Assembly: GCA_021604805.1 (NCBI GenBank)
Contig: BQJR01000003.1
Coordinates: forward strand, 1-64,000
Direction of reading: 5' to 3'
Source of the DNA: Planctomycetota bacterium
GTDB taxonomy: Bacteria; Planctomycetota; B15-G4
Length of the DNA: 64,000 bases
A model generated the notes under the pieces. That model saw nothing but the letters and a program-made list of their open reading frames with translations, made no database searches and had not been told where the DNA came from. Every line of letters begins with the position of its first letter. Position 1 is the stretch's first letter. A program made the position numbers and the translations under genes. Below are positions 39,255 through 55,764 of this stretch, piece after piece.

Positions 39255-39728
39255 TCACCAGGCGAAGTGGGCGTAAGCCTTGTTGGCCTCAGCCATCTTG
39301 TGGGTGTTCTCGCGCGTGGTGTACGAGGTGCCCTGCTTGTTATAGGCGTCGAAGAGTTCCTCGGCCAGACGGCGCGCCATGGGCTTGCCCTTGCGCTTGC
39401 GCGTGGCCTGCAGGATCCAGCGGAAGGCCAGCGCCTGTTGGCGCTCGCGCTTGATCTCGTGCGGCACCTGCAAGGTGGCGCCACCCACTCGGCGTGAGCG
39501 CACTTCCACGATCGGCTTCACGTTCGCGACCGCCGTCGTGAAGGCCTCGAGCGGCTCCACGTCGGGGATCTTCTGCTGCACGATGTCGAGGCTCTCGTAG
39601 AAGATCTTCTGCGCGGTCGACTTCTTGCCGTCGAGCATGAGGCAGTTGATGAACTTGCTCACCAACATGCTCTCGAGCTTCGGGTCGGGGCGCTGGTACT
39701 TCGCGGGGCTGATGTACTTACGGGGCAT
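39255..39728 (-). CDS. rpsG: 30S ribosomal protein S7
   Basis: 157 aa. Main assembly protein of the 30S head. Marks: [65 protein letters not shown], and [41 protein letters not shown]. Confidence 0.97.
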   Translation of the reverse strand: MPRKYISPAKYQRPDPKLESMLVSKFINCLMLDGKKSTAQKIFYESLDIVQQKIPDVEPLEAFTTAVANVKPIVEVRSRRVGGATLQVPHEIKRERQQALAFRWILQATRKRKGKPMARRLAEELFDAYNKQGTSYTTRENTHKMAEANKAYAHFAW

Positions 39729-39747
39729 CGTGTGCGAACTCGGTTGG

Positions 39748-39808
39748 TCGGGCGCGGTGGGCTAACAGTCGGGCGCGGACAGCTGACAGCGGGCGCGGGC
39801 GGCTAGCG
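39748..39808 (-). repeat. Three imperfect 20-21-bp tandem repeats between rpsL and rpsG
   Basis: Copies begin at 39748, 39769 and about 39790. The first two share 17 of 21 positions; all three share CGGGCGCGG (plus strand) followed by a variable part ending near CTxACAG or CTAGCG. They fill most of the 102-bp gap. Possible RNA regulatory element or slippage product. Confidence 0.55.
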
Positions 39809-39830
39809 TGCGACTCGGTGAAGAGGTGGG

Positions 39831-40205
39831 TCAGGACTTCGGGCGCTTGGCGCCGTACTTGCTGCGGCCCTGCTTGCGGTCGGCAACGCCAGCGGCGTCG
39901 AGCGTGCCGCGGACGATGTGGTAGCGCACGCCGGGCAAGTCGCGGACGCGACCGCCGCGCACGAGCACGATGGCGTGCTCTTGCAAGGTGTGCTTCTCAC
40001 CGCCGATGTAGGCCGTGACTTCCTTGCCGTTGCTCAACTTCACGCGAGCGATCTTGCGAAGTGCAGAGTTGGGCTTCTTGGGCGTCTGGATCTTCACTTG
40101 AAGGCAAACGCCGCGCTTCTGCGAGCACTTGTCCAAGACAGGCGACTTGGAGACCTTCTTGATCTTCTTGCGGCCCTGTCGGACGAGCTGGTTGATCGTG
40201 GGCAT
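39831..40205 (-). CDS. rpsL: 30S ribosomal protein S12
   Basis: 124 aa decoding-centre protein. Marks: [49 protein letters not shown], and [23 protein letters not shown]. The lysine in TPKKPNS and the PGVRYH segment are the wild-type, streptomycin-sensitive form. First gene of the str set (rpsL, rpsG, fusA). Confidence 0.97.
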   Translation of the reverse strand: MPTINQLVRQGRKKIKKVSKSPVLDKCSQKRGVCLQVKIQTPKKPNSALRKIARVKLSNGKEVTAYIGGEKHTLQEHAIVLVRGGRVRDLPGVRYHIVRGTLDAAGVADRKQGRSKYGAKRPKS

Positions 40206-40259
40206 GGGGTCAGTTGGTTTCGGGGAAGTCCCCCTCTCGGGGGCTGAATCGAGCGGAGT

Positions 40260-40288
40260 ATTCCACCAAGCGAGCCCTCGGCGGTCAA
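40260..40288 (-). promoter_or_regulatory. Candidate str (rpsL) promoter
   Basis: On the minus strand TTGACC (40283-40288, 5 of 6), a 17-bp spacer and TGGAAT (40260-40265, 4 of 6). The leader to rpsL would be about 48 nt and contains a small hairpin (CCCCC/GGGGG, 40230-40243). The -35 box lies partly inside the palindrome at 40285-40306. Confidence 0.55.
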
Positions 40289-40306
40289 GACGGCGCGCCG
40301 TCTTGA
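40285..40306 (-). promoter_or_regulatory. 22-bp perfect palindrome between rpoC and rpsL
   Basis: A perfect palindrome with half-site TCAAGACGGCG, flanked by further complementary arms (CGAGC about 15 bp to the left and GCTCG about 15 bp to the right). It may be the end-of-rpoBC hairpin (no U-tract), or an operator overlapping the -35 box of the rpsL promoter. Confidence 0.6.
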
Positions 40307-40331
40307 TTGACCGAAGGCCCGCTCGGCGGGG

Positions 40332-48170
<7,839 letters not shown>

Positions 48171-48217
48171 CGGGAACCTACGCGACGGGACGGAAGCTGG
48201 GCACGAAACGACGCCAC

Positions 48218-48253
48218 GCACGCACACCTACGCGCGAGCGCAGGTGTGCGTGC
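48218..48253 (-). terminator. Hairpin between rplL and rpoB (attenuator-like)
   Basis: A perfect 12-bp stem (48218-48229 with 48242-48253) and a 12-base GC-rich loop, lying 48 bp before the rpoB start. No U-tract follows. Its position matches the partial attenuator between rplL and rpoB in Escherichia coli; function here is inferred. Confidence 0.55.
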
Positions 48254-48288
48254 CTGGAGGCGAGGACGAGAAGCCAGAAGGCGGCTGA

Positions 48289-48693
48289 TTACTTGAGCTC
48301 GACGGAGGCGCCAGCCTCCTCCAGCTCGGCCTTGATCTTCTCGGCTTCGTCCTTCGCGACGCCTTCCTTCACAGCCTTGGGCGCGCTCTCCACCAGGTCC
48401 TTGGCCTCCTTGAGGCCCAGACCGGTGATGCCGCGCACGGCCTTGATCACCTGGATCTTCTTGTCGCCGGCACCGGCGAGCACCACGTCGAAGGAGGTCT
48501 TCTCCTCCTCGGCGCCGCCGCCATCAGCCGGACCTGCCGCCATCATCACAGCGCCGCCAGCGGCGGCCTCGATGCCGTAGGTGTCCTTCAGGTAATCGGA
48601 GAGTTGCTGGGCATCGAGAAGGTTGAGGGCGACGATCTTGTCGCCCAGGTCCTTGATCTCTGCCTTGAACTCGGTGGTCGCTTCTTCGCTCAT
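48289..48693 (-). CDS. rplL: 50S ribosomal protein L7/L12
   Basis: 134 aa stalk protein that recruits translation GTPases. The N-terminal helical dimer part, an Ala/Gly hinge (residues about 45-62) and the C-terminal domain [46 protein letters not shown] are all present. Confidence 0.97.
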   Translation of the reverse strand: MSEEATTEFKAEIKDLGDKIVALNLLDAQQLSDYLKDTYGIEAAAGGAVMMAAGPADGGGAEEEKTSFDVVLAGAGDKKIQVIKAVRGITGLGLKEAKDLVESAPKAVKEGVAKDEAEKIKAELEEAGASVELK

Positions 48694-48756
48694 GGGTCCT
48701 GTCTCCTGCTCGGGCCTCGCGCCCGATGGGTTTCACGTCGGTTCGGTTGAGGCGCT

Positions 48757-49302
48757 CTAGCCGTCCTGCTCGAGCTTCTCGATATGACTCTTCACTGCGC
48801 CGGCGATGCGTCCGCCGGGGCCCTTGATCTGGCCGGCGAGCGCGCGGCCCGGGCCCAACACTTGGCTCACGATCTTGGCTTGCAGGTCTGCCTTGGTGGG
48901 CAACTTGGCGAGCTTCATGGCGGCGGCGCTGTCGAGCGTCAGGCCATCCATGAGACCGCCCTTCACGCCGGGCAACTCGCTCCCACTCTCCTTCAGCCAG
49001 GCTTCGACGACGCGCGATGCGGTGATCGCCACGCCGTCGACATCGTCGCTCTTGGCGTAGATGAGCGCGGCGGCGCCTTCGAAGAAGTCGCCCACGTCGT
49101 CGTGACCACGAGCGGCCAGCGCGCGACGCGCCAAGCTGCCCTTGACCACGCGCATCCCGAGATGCGCCTCGTCGAGCTTGCCGCGGAAGGCGTTGGCCTC
49201 CTCGACGGACATGCCCACGGGCTGCAGCACCAGGGTGTCGACGTCACCTTCGAGGAAGGCCTCGTAGTCGGCGGCGATGGCTTGGTTGACGATGTTCGGC
49301 AT
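48757..49302 (-). CDS. rplJ: 50S ribosomal protein L10
   Basis: 181 aa stalk base protein. Recognised by position and by VNQAIAADYEAFLEGDVDTLVLQPVGMSVEEANAFRGKL, VVKGSLARRALAARGHDD and a C-terminal helix that should carry L12 dimers. It is more divergent than its neighbours. AGGAG lies 8 nt before the ATG. Confidence 0.93.
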   Translation of the reverse strand: MPNIVNQAIAADYEAFLEGDVDTLVLQPVGMSVEEANAFRGKLDEAHLGMRVVKGSLARRALAARGHDDVGDFFEGAAALIYAKSDDVDGVAITASRVVEAWLKESGSELPGVKGGLMDGLTLDSAAAMKLAKLPTKADLQAKIVSQVLGPGRALAGQIKGPGGRIAGAVKSHIEKLEQDG

Positions 49303-49382
49303 GGGTCAAGCTCCTGTGTCCTGCCTCCCAGCACGTGCCGCTCTGCGCGGACGACTGGTGATGATTCGGTTGGGTCGCCGGG

Positions 49383-50078
49383 TCAGGCGGGCGCGCTGGT
49401 GTCGACCATCACGCCCGGGCCCATCGTGCTGCTGACCACGACCTTCTTGAGGTACGTGCCCTTGGAGGTCGCCGGCTTGAGCGCGTTGAGCGCCGTGATG
49501 AAAGCGCGCACGTTCTCGGCGAGCTTCTCCGTGTCGAAGGAGCGCTTGCCGACGGCGGCGTGAACGGTGCCGCCCGCGTCAGCGCGGAACTCCACCTTGC
49601 CAGCCGCGAAGGCCTTCACCGCTTCGGCCACGTTCGGGGTGACGGTGCCGGACTTCGGCGTGGGCATCTTGCCCTGCGGGCCGAGCACCTTACCGAGCTT
49701 ACCCACCTGCCCCATCATGTCGGGCGCAGCGATGGCCACGTCGAAACCGGTCCAGCCCGCGGCGACCTTCGCGACCAGCTCGTCGTCGCCGACTTCGGCG
49801 GCGCCGGCTTCACGCGCGGCTTCCTGCTTGGCGGGATCCTTCACGAAGGCGATCACGCTGCGGCTACGGCCCGTGCCGTTCGGCAGCGAGACAGCGCCAC
49901 GCACGCCCTGGTCGGACTTCTTCGGGTCGATCCCGAGGTTCACCGCGACATCGATGGCCTCGTCGAAGCGCACCTTGGCGCTCGACTTGAGCAGGTCGAG
50001 ACCTTCTTCCAGACCGTAGGTGCGGTCCTTGTCGACTTTGCCTTCGTCGGGGCGACGGCGCTTGCTGACGGTACTCAT
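49383..50078 (-). CDS. rplA: 50S ribosomal protein L1
   Basis: 231 aa. Forms the L1 stalk that moves E-site tRNA. Marks: KVRFDEAIDVAVNLGIDPKKSDQGVRGAVSLPNGTGRS, KLGKVLGPQGKMPTPKSGTVTPNVAEAV, and TYLKKVVVSSTMGPGVMVD. Confidence 0.97.
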   Translation of the reverse strand: MSTVSKRRRPDEGKVDKDRTYGLEEGLDLLKSSAKVRFDEAIDVAVNLGIDPKKSDQGVRGAVSLPNGTGRSRSVIAFVKDPAKQEAAREAGAAEVGDDELVAKVAAGWTGFDVAIAAPDMMGQVGKLGKVLGPQGKMPTPKSGTVTPNVAEAVKAFAAGKVEFRADAGGTVHAAVGKRSFDTEKLAENVRAFITALNALKPATSKGTYLKKVVVSSTMGPGVMVDTSAPA

Positions 50079-50112
50079 GCTTTCGTTCCTTGCTTGCGGA
50101 AGGTCGCGCGAC

Positions 50113-50532
50113 TCAGCGCGCCACCTCGATGCCCATGGAGCGCGCCGTGCCTTCGATGATCAGGCAGGCGGCCTCCTCCGAGCGCGCGTTGAGATCGGCC
50201 ATCTTGACGCGCGCGATCTCGAGCACTTGCTCCTTCGTGACCTGGCCCACGATCTCCAGGTGTGCGTTGCCCTTCACGATGCCCGCCGCCTTCTTGAGCA
50301 GCACGGCCGCCGGCGGCGTCTTCAGCACGAAGCTGTAGCTGCGATCGGTGTAGACCGTGATCTCGACCGGGATGATGGTGCCCATCTGGTCGCGGGTGGC
50401 GTCGTTGTAGTCCTTCACGAACGCGCCGATGTTGATGCCGTGCTGACCGAGCGCAGGACCCACAGGCGGTGCAGGCGTGGCCTGCCCGGCGGGCATCTGC
50501 AGCTTCAGGTTTGCCATCACTTCTTTGGCCAT
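50113..50532 (-). CDS. rplK: 50S ribosomal protein L11
   Basis: 139 aa. GTPase-centre protein. Marks: [51 protein letters not shown], and the C-terminal [10 protein letters not shown]. The proline pair of the N-terminal domain (target of thiopeptides in other bacteria) is intact. Confidence 0.97.
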   Translation of the reverse strand: MAKEVMANLKLQMPAGQATPAPPVGPALGQHGINIGAFVKDYNDATRDQMGTIIPVEITVYTDRSYSFVLKTPPAAVLLKKAAGIVKGNAHLEIVGQVTKEQVLEIARVKMADLNARSEEAACLIIEGTARSMGIEVAR

Positions 50533-50604
50533 CGTTCTCGTCTCAGTTCAGTTGTGCGGGTTCGGCTTGTTCGTTGCGGTGCTGCGCGGCGCGGTGTCGC
50601 TCGA

Positions 50605-51207
50605 TCAGGTCTTCTCGACCTTCCAGTACTCGAGCTCCACGGGCGTCTCGCGACCGAAGATGGTCACGATCACGCGCACCATCCCCTTGATCTCGTTGAC
50701 CTCGTCGACGTGGCCGCTGTACGACTCGAAGGGCCCGTCGTTGATCTTCACGCGGTCGCCGACCTTGAAGTTGATCTTGAGCTGCGGCTGCTCCTCGGTC
50801 TGGCGCATGCCGTTCAGGATGCGTTCGACCTCGTAGGCCTCCATCGGCACGGGCTGCTTGCGCGAGCTGCCGACGAAGTCACCGATGCCCTGGGTCTCGC
50901 GGATCAGGAACCACACCGGTTCCGGGATCGCGCCGTCGTCTTCGAGCGCCATCTCCACCATGATGTAGCCGGGGTAGAGCTTCTTCTGCAGCGTGCGCTT
51001 CTTGCCCCCCTTCATCTCGGTGACGGTTTCCGTCGGCACGAGCACGTTGGGGAGCAGCTCGTCGAGCTTCGCGTTCTGCACGCGTTGCTCGAGCTTGTCG
51101 CGCATCTTGCGCTCCATGTTGCTCGCCACGCGCAGCACGAACCAACGCGTGTTGAGCGGCGCGGGCACGGCCGGCTGAGTCGGATCTGGCGGGGTCGATT
51201 CGCTCAT
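50605..51207 (-). CDS. nusG: Transcription termination/antitermination factor NusG
   Basis: 200 aa. NGN domain (RWFVLRVASNMERKMRDKLEQR, LYPGYIMVEMALEDDGAIPEPVWFLIRETQGIGDFVG) and a C-terminal KOW domain (VGDRVKINDGPFESYSGHVDEVNEIKG). The ATG shares one base with the secE stop. Confidence 0.97.
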   Translation of the reverse strand: MSESTPPDPTQPAVPAPLNTRWFVLRVASNMERKMRDKLEQRVQNAKLDELLPNVLVPTETVTEMKGGKKRTLQKKLYPGYIMVEMALEDDGAIPEPVWFLIRETQGIGDFVGSSRKQPVPMEAYEVERILNGMRQTEEQPQLKINFKVGDRVKINDGPFESYSGHVDEVNEIKGMVRVIVTIFGRETPVELEYWKVEKT

Positions 51208-51638
51208 CAGAAGACGTACTCCGTCATGACGACATTGAGCACGTAGTCCATGCCCGCCAGCAGCGCGGTGAAGGCCAACATCACGACCACGATCACGATC
51301 GAGCTGTTGAAGGTCTCACCCCAACTCGGCCAAGTGCACTTGCGCATCTCGGTCTCGGAGTTGATCAGCATGTCGGCGGCCTTCGGCGAGTTGAGCCACC
51401 TGTTGATCAGCAGCATGCCGCCCAGCCCCACGCCGATCGCGATCAGCAGGGCTCCGGTGAGCGGCAGACCGAGCACCGGCAGGTTGCCGTCGATCATGTT
51501 GCCCACGAGCCAGCTCGTGTCGCGGAAGCTGTAGAGCCAGTAGTAGTACTCCACGCAACCGAACACCCACAGGCTGCCGAGCAGCCACAGTGCGGAAGTG
51601 CGAGCGTAGGGCCCTTGATCCGGCTTGTACTTGGCCAT
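51207..51638 (-). CDS. secE: Protein translocase subunit SecE (three-helix form)
   Basis: 143 aa. The conserved core is EMRKCTWPSWGETFNSSIVIVVVMLAFTALLAGMDYVLNVVM (amphipathic helix plus last membrane helix). Two further membrane segments lie N-terminal to it (about residues 16-36 and 55-78), giving the three-helix form known from Escherichia coli rather than the one-helix minimal form. It holds SecY together in the translocon. Confidence 0.94.
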   Translation of the reverse strand: MAKYKPDQGPYARTSALWLLGSLWVFGCVEYYYWLYSFRDTSWLVGNMIDGNLPVLGLPLTGALLIAIGVGLGGMLLINRWLNSPKAADMLINSETEMRKCTWPSWGETFNSSIVIVVVMLAFTALLAGMDYVLNVVMTEYVF

Positions 51639-51671
51639 GGTTGCTTGGGAAGCGCGCGAAGGGGAAACGAG

Positions 51672-51747
51672 TGGCAGGCCAGGAGGGACTTGAACCCCCG
51701 ACCCTCGGTTTTGGAAACCGATGCTCTACCAACTGAGCTACTGGCCT
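51672..51747 (-). tRNA. trnW: tRNA-Trp(CCA)
   Basis: 76 nt with encoded CCA. Acceptor arms AGGCCAG/CTGGCCT, a D arm with AGCTCAGTTGGTAGAGC, an anticodon loop TTCCAAA (anticodon CCA), and a T arm with GGTTCAAGTCC. Between tuf and secE, a common tuf-trnW-secE arrangement. Confidence 0.97.
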
Positions 51748-51806
51748 AGCTCGTGTCGCCCGTGGGCGTGCTGCGTGGAGGAGTGTGTGTGGTGCGGGGC
51801 AAGACG

Positions 51807-51843
51807 CCGGCGATCGGGGCCGAGACGGCACCCCGATCGCCGG
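51807..51843 (-). terminator. Long hairpin just after tuf
   Basis: A perfect 13-bp stem (51807-51819 with 51831-51843) and an 11-base loop, starting 13 bp after the tuf stop. No U-tract follows on the minus strand. A likely tuf transcript end or processing site upstream of tRNA-Trp. Confidence 0.6.
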
Positions 51844-51856
51844 GAGAGATCAGCGC

Positions 51857-53065
<1,209 letters not shown>

Positions 53066-53203
53066 GTCCTGTGTCTCCGTGTCGATGTCGCACCGGCGCG
53101 GCGCGGCGTCGGCATGCGTACTGGGTTGTCGAAGCTGGTCGGTTCGCCAGCCAGGTGAGTGTGCTGCGTTGATGTTCGGTTCGTGCTTCGAGCAGACGAC
53201 GAC

Positions 53204-53278
53204 TGGAGCTGCTGATGGGGTTCGAACCCATGACCTCGTCCTTACCAAGGACGTGCTCTACCACTGAGCCACAGCAGC
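53204..53278 (-). tRNA. trnT: tRNA-Thr(GGU)
   Basis: 75 nt with encoded CCA. Acceptor arms GCTGCTG/CAGCAGC, an anticodon stem CGTCC/GGACG with loop TTGGTAA (anticodon GGT in DNA), and a T arm with GGTTCGAACCC. Directly upstream of tuf. Confidence 0.97.
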
Positions 53279-53333
53279 TGCTTGCTTAAGTCTTGAAGCT
53301 CTCGATGCTGCGACCGGCCTTCGTGCGCCCGCA

Positions 53334-53407
53334 TGGAGCGGGTGATGGGGATCGAACCCACGCAACCAGCTTGGAAGGCTGGGGCTCTACCACTGAGCTA
53401 CACCCGC
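53334..53407 (-). tRNA. trnG: tRNA-Gly(UCC)
   Basis: 74 nt with encoded CCA. Acceptor arms GCGGGTG/CACCCGC, an anticodon stem CCAGC/GCTGG with loop CTTCCAA (anticodon TCC in DNA), and a T arm with GGTTCGATCCC. Confidence 0.97.
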
Positions 53408-53547
53408 TGACTGCAAGCCTGTGCGTGTGCTGCGCGAAAGTCGGTCGTGCTGTCTCCTGCTTCTGTCTGTCGAAACTGTTTGTGTTGTTCGGTGTGCCGC
53501 GCTCGAAGCGCGCGCGTTGCTGAGCTTGCTGCGTAAGACCGTGACAC

Positions 53548-53632
53548 TGGTGGGGGAAGTAGGATTCGAACCTACGTAGGCAAAGCCAACGGGTTTACAG
53601 CCCGTCCCCATTAACCACTCGGGCATTCCCCC
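53548..53632 (-). tRNA. trnY: tRNA-Tyr(GUA)
   Basis: 85 nt with encoded CCA and a long variable arm, as expected for class II tRNA-Tyr. Acceptor arms GGGGGAA/TTCCCCC, an anticodon stem ACGGG/CCCGT with loop CTGTAAA (anticodon GTA in DNA). Confidence 0.97.
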
Positions 53633-53743
53633 AGATGTCAGATCAGTTGATCGGCCGCTAGGTCAGCTTCGGGTTTCTAAGGCGGAACTGCTTGCTGCGG
53701 TGCTGCTCTCGAATCGCTGCTGCCGGCTCTCGGTGACATCTGC

Positions 53744-53819
53744 TGGGGCTAGCGATGGGTGTCGAACCCACAACCTCCGGTTTACAAAACCGGTGCTCTA
53801 CCAGTTGAGCTACGCTAGC
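53744..53819 (-). tRNA. trnT: tRNA-Thr(UGU)
   Basis: 76 nt with encoded CCA. Acceptor arms GCTAGCG/CGCTAGC, an anticodon stem CCGGT/ACCGG with loop TTTGTAA (anticodon TGT in DNA). First gene of the tRNA-tuf transcription unit, about 44 nt after the predicted start point. Confidence 0.97.
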
Positions 53820-53869
53820 GCCTGGGCGCCACCGAGACGGGCTTTGCCGCGTTCCGGGAAAAACGGCAG

Positions 53870-53898
53870 ATCGTAAGAACCCCGCGAACACGGGTCAA
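53870..53898 (-). promoter_or_regulatory. Promoter of the tRNA-tuf operon
   Basis: On the minus strand TTGACC (53893-53898, 5 of 6), a 17-bp spacer and TACGAT (53870-53875, 4 of 6), followed by a GC-rich discriminator (CTGCCG) of the kind seen at stringently controlled promoters. It lies between aroC and tRNA-Thr(UGU). Confidence 0.7.
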
Positions 53899-53938
53899 CA
53901 CCTGCGAAGCGCTGATTTCAAGCTCTTCGATGCGCGTT

Positions 53939-55108
53939 TCAGGAGCGCTTCGCTGCGCCGCCCGTACCAAAGCGCCGCGCCACGACCCGCCGATGGGCAG
54001 TCAGCGCCCGACGAACTTCGCTCAGCGTGTCCCCGCCGGTTTTCTCGAGCAGGGCATCGGCCACGACCAGCAGCACCATGGCCTCGGCCACGATCGCAGC
54101 TGAGGGCACCGCGGTCACGTCGGAACGCTCGAAGTGCGCCTGATCCGGACGCTTTGCCGTGAAATCCCAGGAGGGCAAGGGCTGACGCAGCGTGGCGAGC
54201 GGCTTCATGAACCCGCGCACGAGCAGGGCCTCGCCATTGCTCATGCCACCCTCGAGTCCACCTGCCCGGTTGCTCGGACGCTTCGGGCCCTCGGGACCGG
54301 GCCGCCCCACCGCATCGTGAACCTGGCTTCCCGGAAGCGCGGCAGCCTCGAGCCCCTCGCCCAACTCCACGGCCTTGAAGGCTTGGATCGAGAGCATTGC
54401 TGCGCCAACGCGCGCGTCGAGACGGGTTTCGAAACCCTGCAGCGACCCCAGGCCGGGGGGCACCCCGCGAGCCTGAACCTCCACCACCCCGCCCAAGGTG
54501 TCTCCCGCCTTGCGAGCCGCGGTGACGTGCCGCTTCCAGCTGGCCTCGACCGCCGAATCCACGCAATGAAAGGAGGAGCGGTCCCTGCGACGGCGGAGGC
54601 CCGGCAAGCCCGCACGGACCGACGGCGGCTTGGCGGCCTGCCCCGCGAGGGCGCTCACGTAGCCCAGCACGTCGATCCCGAGCGGGTCGAGCAGGCTCGC
54701 CACAACACCAGCCGCAGCCACGCGGGCTGCGGTCTCACGCGCTGAGGCGCGCTCGAGCACGGGGCGCATGTCGGCTTGATCGTACTTCTGGCCCCCGGCG
54801 AGATCGGCGTGACCGGGCCTGGGGCGATGCAGGCTGGGCTTGTCGGGCAGCGAGTCGTCGCGGTTCCACACGGCGAGCAAGAGCGGCGCTCCTGTGCTGC
54901 GCCCCTTGTGGACGCCGGCCAACACGTCGAGCTGATCGTGCTCCAGTTGCTGACGACTGCTGCGACCGAAGCCAGCCTGGCGCAGCGCGAGGCGCGCGTT
55001 CACCGCATCGAGGTCGAGCGGCACGCCCGCAGGCAGGCCGGTCAACGTGGCGAAGACGCCGCGACCATGACTCTCCCCCGCCGTCTGCACTCCCAGGCGC
55101 CTCAGCAT
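53939..55108 (-). CDS. aroC: Chorismate synthase
   Basis: 389 aa. Last step of the shikimate pathway, EPSP to chorismate, with reduced FMN. Marks: GESHGRGVFATLTGLPAGVPLDL, RQAGFGRSSRQQLEHDQL, and the RASARETAARVAAAG signature with ERASARETAAR; the C-terminal DVTAVPSAAIVAEAMV block is present. The ATG overlaps the stop of the upstream pseudo-receiver gene by 7 nt, so both are probably one transcript. Confidence 0.95.
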   Translation of the reverse strand: MLRRLGVQTAGESHGRGVFATLTGLPAGVPLDLDAVNARLALRQAGFGRSSRQQLEHDQLDVLAGVHKGRSTGAPLLLAVWNRDDSLPDKPSLHRPRPGHADLAGGQKYDQADMRPVLERASARETAARVAAAGVVASLLDPLGIDVLGYVSALAGQAAKPPSVRAGLPGLRRRRDRSSFHCVDSAVEASWKRHVTAARKAGDTLGGVVEVQARGVPPGLGSLQGFETRLDARVGAAMLSIQAFKAVELGEGLEAAALPGSQVHDAVGRPGPEGPKRPSNRAGGLEGGMSNGEALLVRGFMKPLATLRQPLPSWDFTAKRPDQAHFERSDVTAVPSAAIVAEAMVLLVVADALLEKTGGDTLSEVRRALTAHRRVVARRFGTGGAAKRS

Positions 55109-55653
55109 GCCTCCGCCCCCTGATCGGGATCGCTGGTTCTCAACCCCCGCGAGCCACCGGGGAACCAGGCGCGACTCGCGCCCGACTCGCGCTGCGCTGC
55201 GTCGCCGCCCTCGCTGGCGGCCGGCGAGCCCTGCTGCCGCGCGCCCGCGAGCTGCAACGCTGCGAGCACGTCTTCACCCAGCCGCTTCAGGTCGAAAGGC
55301 TTCTCGAGCAGGCCCGCCACGCCGGGCGCATCGCACAGCGCCGCGCGCGCTTCGGGCTCGAGGTAGGCACAGGTCACGAGCAGCGGGATCGACAGGCCGC
55401 GATCGAGCAGCAGCTCCTGCAGCTGCGTCACGTCGCATCCGGGGAGCGAACGCTCTGCGAGCAGTAAGTGCGGCGCGGCGATCGCCTGACCGCTCACTGC
55501 GTCGGCTGCGCACAGGGCCGCGAAGAGTGTGCTCGCGTCGCCGACCCACGCGGCGCGCAGTCCGGCGCGTCGCAACACGGCGAGCAGCAAACCGCCCACG
55601 CTCGCGTCGGCATCCACCACGAGGACATCGAGCTGCTCGGCGCGCGCTTGCAT
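55102..55653 (-). CDS. Receiver-like (pseudo-receiver) protein upstream of aroC
   Basis: 183 aa. Residues about 9-134 have the CheY-like fold pattern: LDVLVVDAD at strand 1 (D14, A15, D16), PHLLLAERSLPGCD at strand 3, LLVTCAYLEPEA at strand 4 (T94), and GLLEKPFDLKRL at strand 5 (K118). The phosphorylated Asp is replaced by Glu67 and one acidic-pocket residue by Ala, so normal phosphorylation is unlikely. A Gln/Gly/Ser-rich tail of 45 residues follows, with no output domain. The start ATG 55653 is a choice; GTG codons lie upstream. Divergent from the cystathionine gene. Confidence 0.72.
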   Translation of the reverse strand: MQARAEQLDVLVVDADASVGGLLLAVLRRAGLRAAWVGDASTLFAALCAADAVSGQAIAAPHLLLAERSLPGCDVTQLQELLLDRGLSIPLLVTCAYLEPEARAALCDAPGVAGLLEKPFDLKRLGEDVLAALQLAGARQQGSPAASEGGDAAQRESGASRAWFPGGSRGLRTSDPDQGAEAC

Positions 55654-55728
55654 GTCCGCCGATGGAACCACGCGCTCCCGATCGATTCCAGCGTGCCGCC
55701 GTGCAGGCGCGCCGCAGCAGCGGACTGC

Positions 55729-55734
55729 TAGGAT
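55729..55734 (+). promoter_or_regulatory. Candidate extended -10 of the cystathionine gene
   Basis: TGCTAGGAT (TGn plus hexamer TAGGAT at 55729-55734) about 24 nt before the likely start point-to-GTG interval. No good -35 box is visible, as is common for extended -10 promoters. Confidence 0.35.
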
Positions 55735-55764
55735 GCGCGCCGACCACGAAACGGAGACTCGAAA

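Noticed and set aside
39059..39484. N-terminal extension of fusA by 142 codons
   Set aside because: EF-G proteins start at MARVKREK; the extension crosses the rpsG end and the GC hairpin and is Arg-rich shadow sequence.
51640..51671. rpmG (L33) between tRNA-Trp and secE
   Set aside because: Only about 30 bp separate the two genes; no L33 coding sequence fits.
53066..53248. N-terminal extension of EF-Tu
   Set aside because: It would be encoded by tRNA-Thr on the same strand; the family start is ATG 53065.
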